Below are positions 61,236 to 64,000 of a DNA stretch of 64,000 bases, piece by piece (position 1 is the first letter of the stretch; every line of letters starts with the position of its first letter). The position numbers and the translations under genes were made by a program. Origin of the DNA: Oegoconia quadripuncta. Lineage: Eukaryota > Arthropoda > Insecta > Lepidoptera > Autostichidae. The DNA is taken from NCBI GenBank assembly GCA_949316235.1, contig OX438750.1, positions 2,370,501 to 2,434,500 of the forward strand, read 5' to 3'. The notes under the pieces are model-generated. The model worked only from the letters and a program-made list of their open reading frames with translations, did not search any database and was not told the origin of the DNA.

Positions 61236-62258
61236 AAATAAAATTTAGAAATGTAAATTTTGTGAGTTGGACATTAATGGCCGCGCGCTCTAAGTACTTT
61301 GCCACAACACACAAATGGCGTCTTCCAACTCAATGGAACGTTGCCTGTTTTTTCTCATTGATAAAGCAAGGTACAATCGAAATGAAGTAAGTCTGTTAAT
61401 GAGAATAATATATGAAGCAGTAGGGGACTGTGGATTGGATCCATAGCTTGGGCATCACAAATCGAAATAGTTTATTATAATTATAACGTGTATAGAATAA
61501 GAAATCGAAAATTGCAATAATTTCTTAATTTTTCATTGATTATCAATTTATTCTATAATAATAATAATAAATTTGGTTCAATAACTTAATTAGGTATATT
61601 TTATAAATTGAATCCAATATGTTACGGGAATACACAATATTCATTTACCAATAACGTTAGTTTTTATTTGATAACACCAAACACATTTCCAAAATTCCAT
61701 TTGTCCACGACCAACCCTCAGGTTTCAGCAGAATACCAGTGTTTTGCCCGCCTCGGGCAAATCCATACACTGAGCTGTAGCCTCTTTGTATACTGTGGCA
61801 CACACATATAATATTTGTTGTTTCTGTACTTGTGTATCTGGTAAACATAATACAATACAAGCTTAGTTGCTTAGTGTGGTAGGTACTATGGCGCAGTGTG
61901 TATGTGCAAAGAAATGTATTTCTTTTATTATTTATATGAAAAAGTCACAATATTATAACTCGAACTACAGTGGCATAACTTTTTTTCCTTTGGGCACTAT
62001 TTTAGCAGTTTTTTAACGTTTTCAAATGGCTGAATTCCACTATGAGTATTCTATCATCACGCACACGAAATTACTGTCACTTGAATATAATTAAATATTT
62101 CAAGGTCGATGCCATCACTTGTGTATTTTCCTTAATAAGGTACAATTGAAATGAAGTAAGTCTGTTAATTTGTATTTTCATTTGCACTTACATTTAATTT
62201 TTTTTACTCGGAAACAAAATTTTTAAGGCTAGTTTTTTTAATGAATATATATGGTTAC
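61236..62258. other. No gene recognised; small duplications
   Basis: A 45-bp phrase with GAAATGAAGTAAGTCTGTTA appears at about 61380 and 62150. A SINE-A tail fragment lies at 61828-61930. Confidence 0.45.
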
Positions 62259-62261
62259 CAT

Positions 62262-62308
<47 letters not shown>

Positions 62309-62335
62309 TTACTGGTATATATATTATATATAAAT
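62259..62335. repeat. TA dinucleotide microsatellite with ATGGTTAC interruptions
   Basis: Imperfect (TA)n of about 75 bp; ATATATGGTTAC occurs on both sides. Confidence 0.9.
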
Positions 62336-62529
62336 TTTTTTCGTGCACTTTTACATGACCGATTTATAGGTTGTGAGCACAGACTAAAATTTTGATTGTG
62401 CGCCTATTTTGTTCTCAGCAGCCCGACTAGTTCTCGAGGATTCTAAGAGATGGCGCTGTTTTATCTACTAAGAAAAGCGCGAAAAAGATTAGTTCGCGCG
62501 ACCAACTAACTTCTAATCTAAATTCGATT

Positions 62530-62905
62530 CGATGTTTCTTTGTTTATTTGTTTGTTGCTCAATCACGGCGAAACTGATGAACGGATTTGGATATTATCGC
62601 ACTAATATAATAAATGCGAAAGTTTGTGTGTGTGGTCTATGTCTGTATGTATTTTTGTTACCTCTTAGCGCCTATACGGCCTATTAGAACCTGGATTAAC
62701 ATATAGGCAAATTTTTTTGCTGAACCGATTTTGATAAAATCTTCCACGCGGACGAAGTCACGGGCGGAAAGCTAGTTTGGTATATAGGTAGAACATACCC
62801 TATTAAGGCATAGGATGTTTTTTATCCCGATAAAGTGAGTATAGTTCGCGCTAGATAAACATATCCGAAAATTTTGCCACGCAGACGAAGCCGCGGGCGG
62901 AAAGC
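62530..62905 (+). mobile_element. Helitron-like 3' region
   Basis: ACGGATTTGGAT, AATAAATGCGAAAGTTTGTG, GAACCGATTTTGATAAAATC, TTCCACGCGGACGAAGTCAC and GGGCGGAAAGCTAGTTTGG; the GCTAGT end fits the CTRR rule of Helitrons. A second similar end follows at about 62905. Confidence 0.6.
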
Positions 62906-62969
62906 TACGTAGATTATAAATCTAACATAGCGCTTAAAAATTTTGAGTCAAAATACAAAATTATCTAAG

Positions 62970-63245
62970 TACGCTTTTTTTATGATTGACTGGACATTTG
63001 ACCCCAATCTCACCTGATGGAAAGTAGCGATGTGGTCGAAGATGAAGCACGCGATCCCAGTAAATGCCTATTCACTCTGCTCTTGAAGATCCCAAGGTTG
63101 TAGGATTCAGGATAGACTGACGCCGGAAGGGAGTTCCATGCCTTGGCTGTTCGGATGATGAATGAAGAATCGAACTTCTTAGTGCGAATGTTCGGTATAT
63201 TAACTATATACGGGTGGAATACCTCCCCACGCCTAGTGGTCCAAC
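62970..63245 (-). pseudogene. LINE ORF2 C-terminal fragment (NIPNIRTKKFDSSF type)
   Basis: Encodes EVFHPYIVNIPNIRTKKFDS, SFIIRTAKAWNSLPASVYPE and SYNLGIFKSRVNRHLLGSRA. The AWNSLPASVYP...F-x-RVNRHLLG pattern is the intact C-terminus of the LINE seen decayed at 8732-9056. Confidence 0.8.
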
Positions 63246-63658
63246 GCACACTCCCCGAAATGCATCCTGTACTGGAGGGAATGGAAGACTGACGCCGGAA
63301 GTAAAGGAAAACGCTATCATGTTTTTGGGTTTTGTAAACTTATAAAATAATGGATAATAATAAAACAAACTGTAGTCAATTCGGACTTACTGAGATAACT
63401 TATTTTGAGAAAAAAAGGTTAGGCGCATTTCGTATTGCGCCAATCATTTGAACGGAAATTAAACTACTTATTATTTAATACTCGTGGTTAGCTCTAAACA
63501 TTTTGGGTTTGGTTTTACTTTGGTAGCGTCAACGATATAATCGTTCACAAAAAATAACGCGATTTAAAGGAGGGGATCGTTCTGCCCGAGGAATAAAATA
63601 TTAGTTTATGGTGAAAATAAGGTTTCCATATATTCACTTACGCAGAGTAAAGGTCTTA
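63246..63658. other. No feature recognised
   Basis: A small repeat of the LINE sequence (GACTGACGCCGGAAG) recurs at about 63285. Otherwise unassigned. Confidence 0.4.
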
Positions 63659-64000
63659 GCATACGTGACGTGTTTATTCTCGTGCCGGACGGAACGGGAC
63701 GATTTTTTGACATCGTTGCATTTGAAAACATAGCAATAAAATACACGTGGCGAGAAACACGGGCGGAACGGGACGGCAATAGAAAAAACATCGTTATGGC
63801 ATTTTCTTCATCTAATGCTACGGCAACCATTGCTAGTTCTTCAAAAGTAAAATCGAACATTTTGTGCTGAAATATGGTTGCAGCACTAGCACGACTATCG
63901 TTGAACACCGTCACTGTACGTATGTTTTAAAACCACTTTCACGTTGGGAACTATACCGTCCCGTCTCCGTTCCGTCCGAGAAATTACCCGTCACGTATGC
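63659..64000 (-). mobile_element. Harbinger-type MITE with transposase N-terminus
   Basis: GCATACGTGACGTGTTTATT at the left and CCCGTCACGTATGC at the window end are inverted, with subterminal CGGAACGGGACG / CGTCCCG-x-TCCGTTCCG. TTA precedes the left end. Starting near 63860 the - strand encodes MFDFTFEELAMVAVALDEEN, the N-terminus typical of HARBI1-like proteins, running directly into an internal copy of the terminal sequence (about 63745-63790). It is a 342-bp deletion derivative; the outer right flank is outside the window. Confidence 0.7.

Noticed and set aside
60060..63000. Signal-peptide exon of uex
   Set aside because: No minus-strand ATG followed by a hydrophobic run and a phase-2 GT donor could be justified; left as missing.

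Overview
This is a nuclear window from an insect, almost certainly a moth or butterfly. Split genes with GT-AG introns, A+T-rich introns packed with transposon debris, and repeat families typical of Lepidoptera (tRNA-headed SINEs, jockey/CR1/RTE-type LINE 3' ends, Helitron ends) all point that way. Nothing looks prokaryotic or viral, and there is no operon or CRISPR array.

Two host genes can be reconstructed, and they converge. On the + strand, the last three coding exons of a KIN17 homologue (575-734, 2388-2510, 7347-7421) encode the C-terminal SH3-like/KOW region of this nuclear DNA/RNA-binding protein; its 5' part lies before base 1. On the - strand, a CNNM-family metal transporter (Drosophila unextended/uex type) runs from 55371 down to a stop at 16056 in thirteen exons with fully compatible phases, giving 845 residues. 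It has an extracellular domain, a four-helix DUF21 membrane domain, a CBS pair and a cyclic-nucleotide-binding-homology domain. The exon with start codon and signal peptide was not found and lies to the right of 55371. About 8.6 kb of repeat-rich sequence separates the two stop codons.

Most of the remainder is mobile-element sequence, much of it nested. I recognise several tRNA-headed SINE families (called A, A', B and C here); a non-tRNA short retroposon of about 390 bp with 11-14 bp target duplications; a CTCAAG-rich MITE with TTA/CTA target duplications; an about 145 bp MITE with GGTGTCGATTCGG ends; mariner-like elements with TACAGGG(C/T)GTCCC ends; a Harbinger-type MITE at the right edge; a THAP-domain-carrying DNA transposon; fragments of Mutator-, pogo-, Helitron- and HARBI1-like proteins; LINE 3' ends on both strands; a candidate LTR; and several satellites.

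The most informative signals are architectural. Several elements lie within 10-40 bp of splice sites of the two host genes. Several insertions can be dated relative to each other because an uninterrupted copy of the host repeat exists elsewhere in the window. I did not find a new multi-gene system. The best candidates for undescribed biology are the non-tRNA retroposon family, the THAP element beside a uex splice donor, and a microsatellite-encoded run of N-glycosylation sequons in the uex extracellular domain.
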